Assembly: GCA_949296785.1 (NCBI GenBank)
Contig: CASFRQ010000131.1
Span: 1 to 5,881 of the forward strand
Length of the DNA: 5,881 nt
Origin: an uncultured Alphaproteobacteria bacterium
GTDB taxonomy: Bacteria; Pseudomonadota; Alphaproteobacteria; CASFRQ01; SAAU01
Direction: 5' to 3'
Below the pieces are notes generated by a model. It did no database searches and was not told the DNA's origin. It saw nothing but the letters and a program-made list of their open reading frames with translations. This document shows, piece after piece, positions 5,615 through 5,881 of the stretch. The stretch's first letter is position 1; each line of letters begins with the position of its first letter. A program made the translations under genes and the position numbers.

Positions 5615-5881
5615 ATGGCATCTCAACTGACCGATATCGTTTCCAAAAGACGCACCTTTGCGATTATTTCGCACCCGGATGCCGGTAAAACGACTTTAAC
5701 GGAAAAACTCCTCCTGTTCGGAGGCGCCATCCAAATGGCCGGCGCCGTCAAAGCCAGGGGAGACAACCGCCGGGCTCATTCCGACTGGATGAAGGTAGAA
5801 CAGGAACGCGGCATTTCCGTCTCCTCTTCAGTCATGACTTTTGAATACGAAGGAAACACTTTTAATCTTTTGGACACGCCG
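5615..5881 (+). CDS. prfC: Peptide-chain release factor 3, N-terminal part (cut by window edge)
   Basis: RF3 is a translational GTPase that promotes dissociation of RF1/RF2 from the ribosome after termination. The 89 visible residues are the beginning of the G domain. They contain the G1 P-loop SHPDAGKTT (about 19–27), the RF3-specific stretch with ARGDNRRAHSDWM after the P-loop, the switch I/G2 region ERGISVSSSVM, and the first half of G3 (LLDTP, where GHEDF is expected next). DNRRAHSDWM and ERGISVSSSVM separate it from EF-G and other translational GTPases. The ATG at 5615 is preceded by AAGG with 7 bases of spacing. It is divergent from the tRNA-Leu–tig unit, with 218 bases between. No defect is visible in the part shown; the rest lies beyond the window. 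Confidence 0.96.
   Translation, partial: MASQLTDIVSKRRTFAIISHPDAGKTTLTEKLLLFGGAIQMAGAVKARGDNRRAHSDWMKVEQERGISVSSSVMTFEYEGNTFNLLDTP

Overview
The window carries the conserved bacterial protein quality-control cluster tig–clpP–clpX–lon. All four genes are on the minus strand, and lon is cut by the left edge. Upstream of tig lies a minus-strand tRNA-Leu(UAG), and beyond it the divergent gene prfC (peptide-chain release factor 3), cut by the right edge. The protein sequences are of clear proteobacterial type. A perfect match to the alphaproteobacterial RpoH heat-shock promoter consensus (CTTG-N18-CYTATNTNNG) directly upstream of lon points to an alphaproteobacterium. The base composition looks moderate rather than GC-rich, and spacers and wobble positions are AT-leaning, so this is not one of the typical high-GC members. 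The exact lineage cannot be read from the window.

Layout from the right, in the direction of minus-strand transcription: prfC start (plus strand, 5615 to the edge); a 218-base divergent control region with a composite AT-rich inverted repeat; tRNA-Leu (5396–5312); tig (5277–3904), only 34 bases after the tRNA and probably cotranscribed with it; a 470-base spacer that opens with a long imperfect hairpin at the tig stop codon and holds a candidate sigma-70 promoter for clpP; clpP (3433–2819); a 437-base spacer with no intact gene but a short stretch resembling the start of a Phd/YefM-type antitoxin; clpX (2381–1086); an 82-base gap with the heat-shock promoter; and lon (1003 to the edge).

Functionally the genes form one system. 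Trigger factor meets nascent chains at the ribosome exit tunnel. ClpX unfolds substrates and feeds them into the ClpP proteolytic barrel. Lon is the separate single-chain AAA+ protease. The wide spacers and the promoter candidates suggest at least three transcription units: tRNA-tig, clpP(-clpX) and lon. Only lon shows a recognisable heat-shock promoter. All long plus-strand open frames between 98 and 5323 are antisense shadows of these genes.

I did not find a new defence or mobile system. The items most worth a second look are the two inverted repeats, the antitoxin-like remnant and its unusually open surroundings, and the RpoH promoter.
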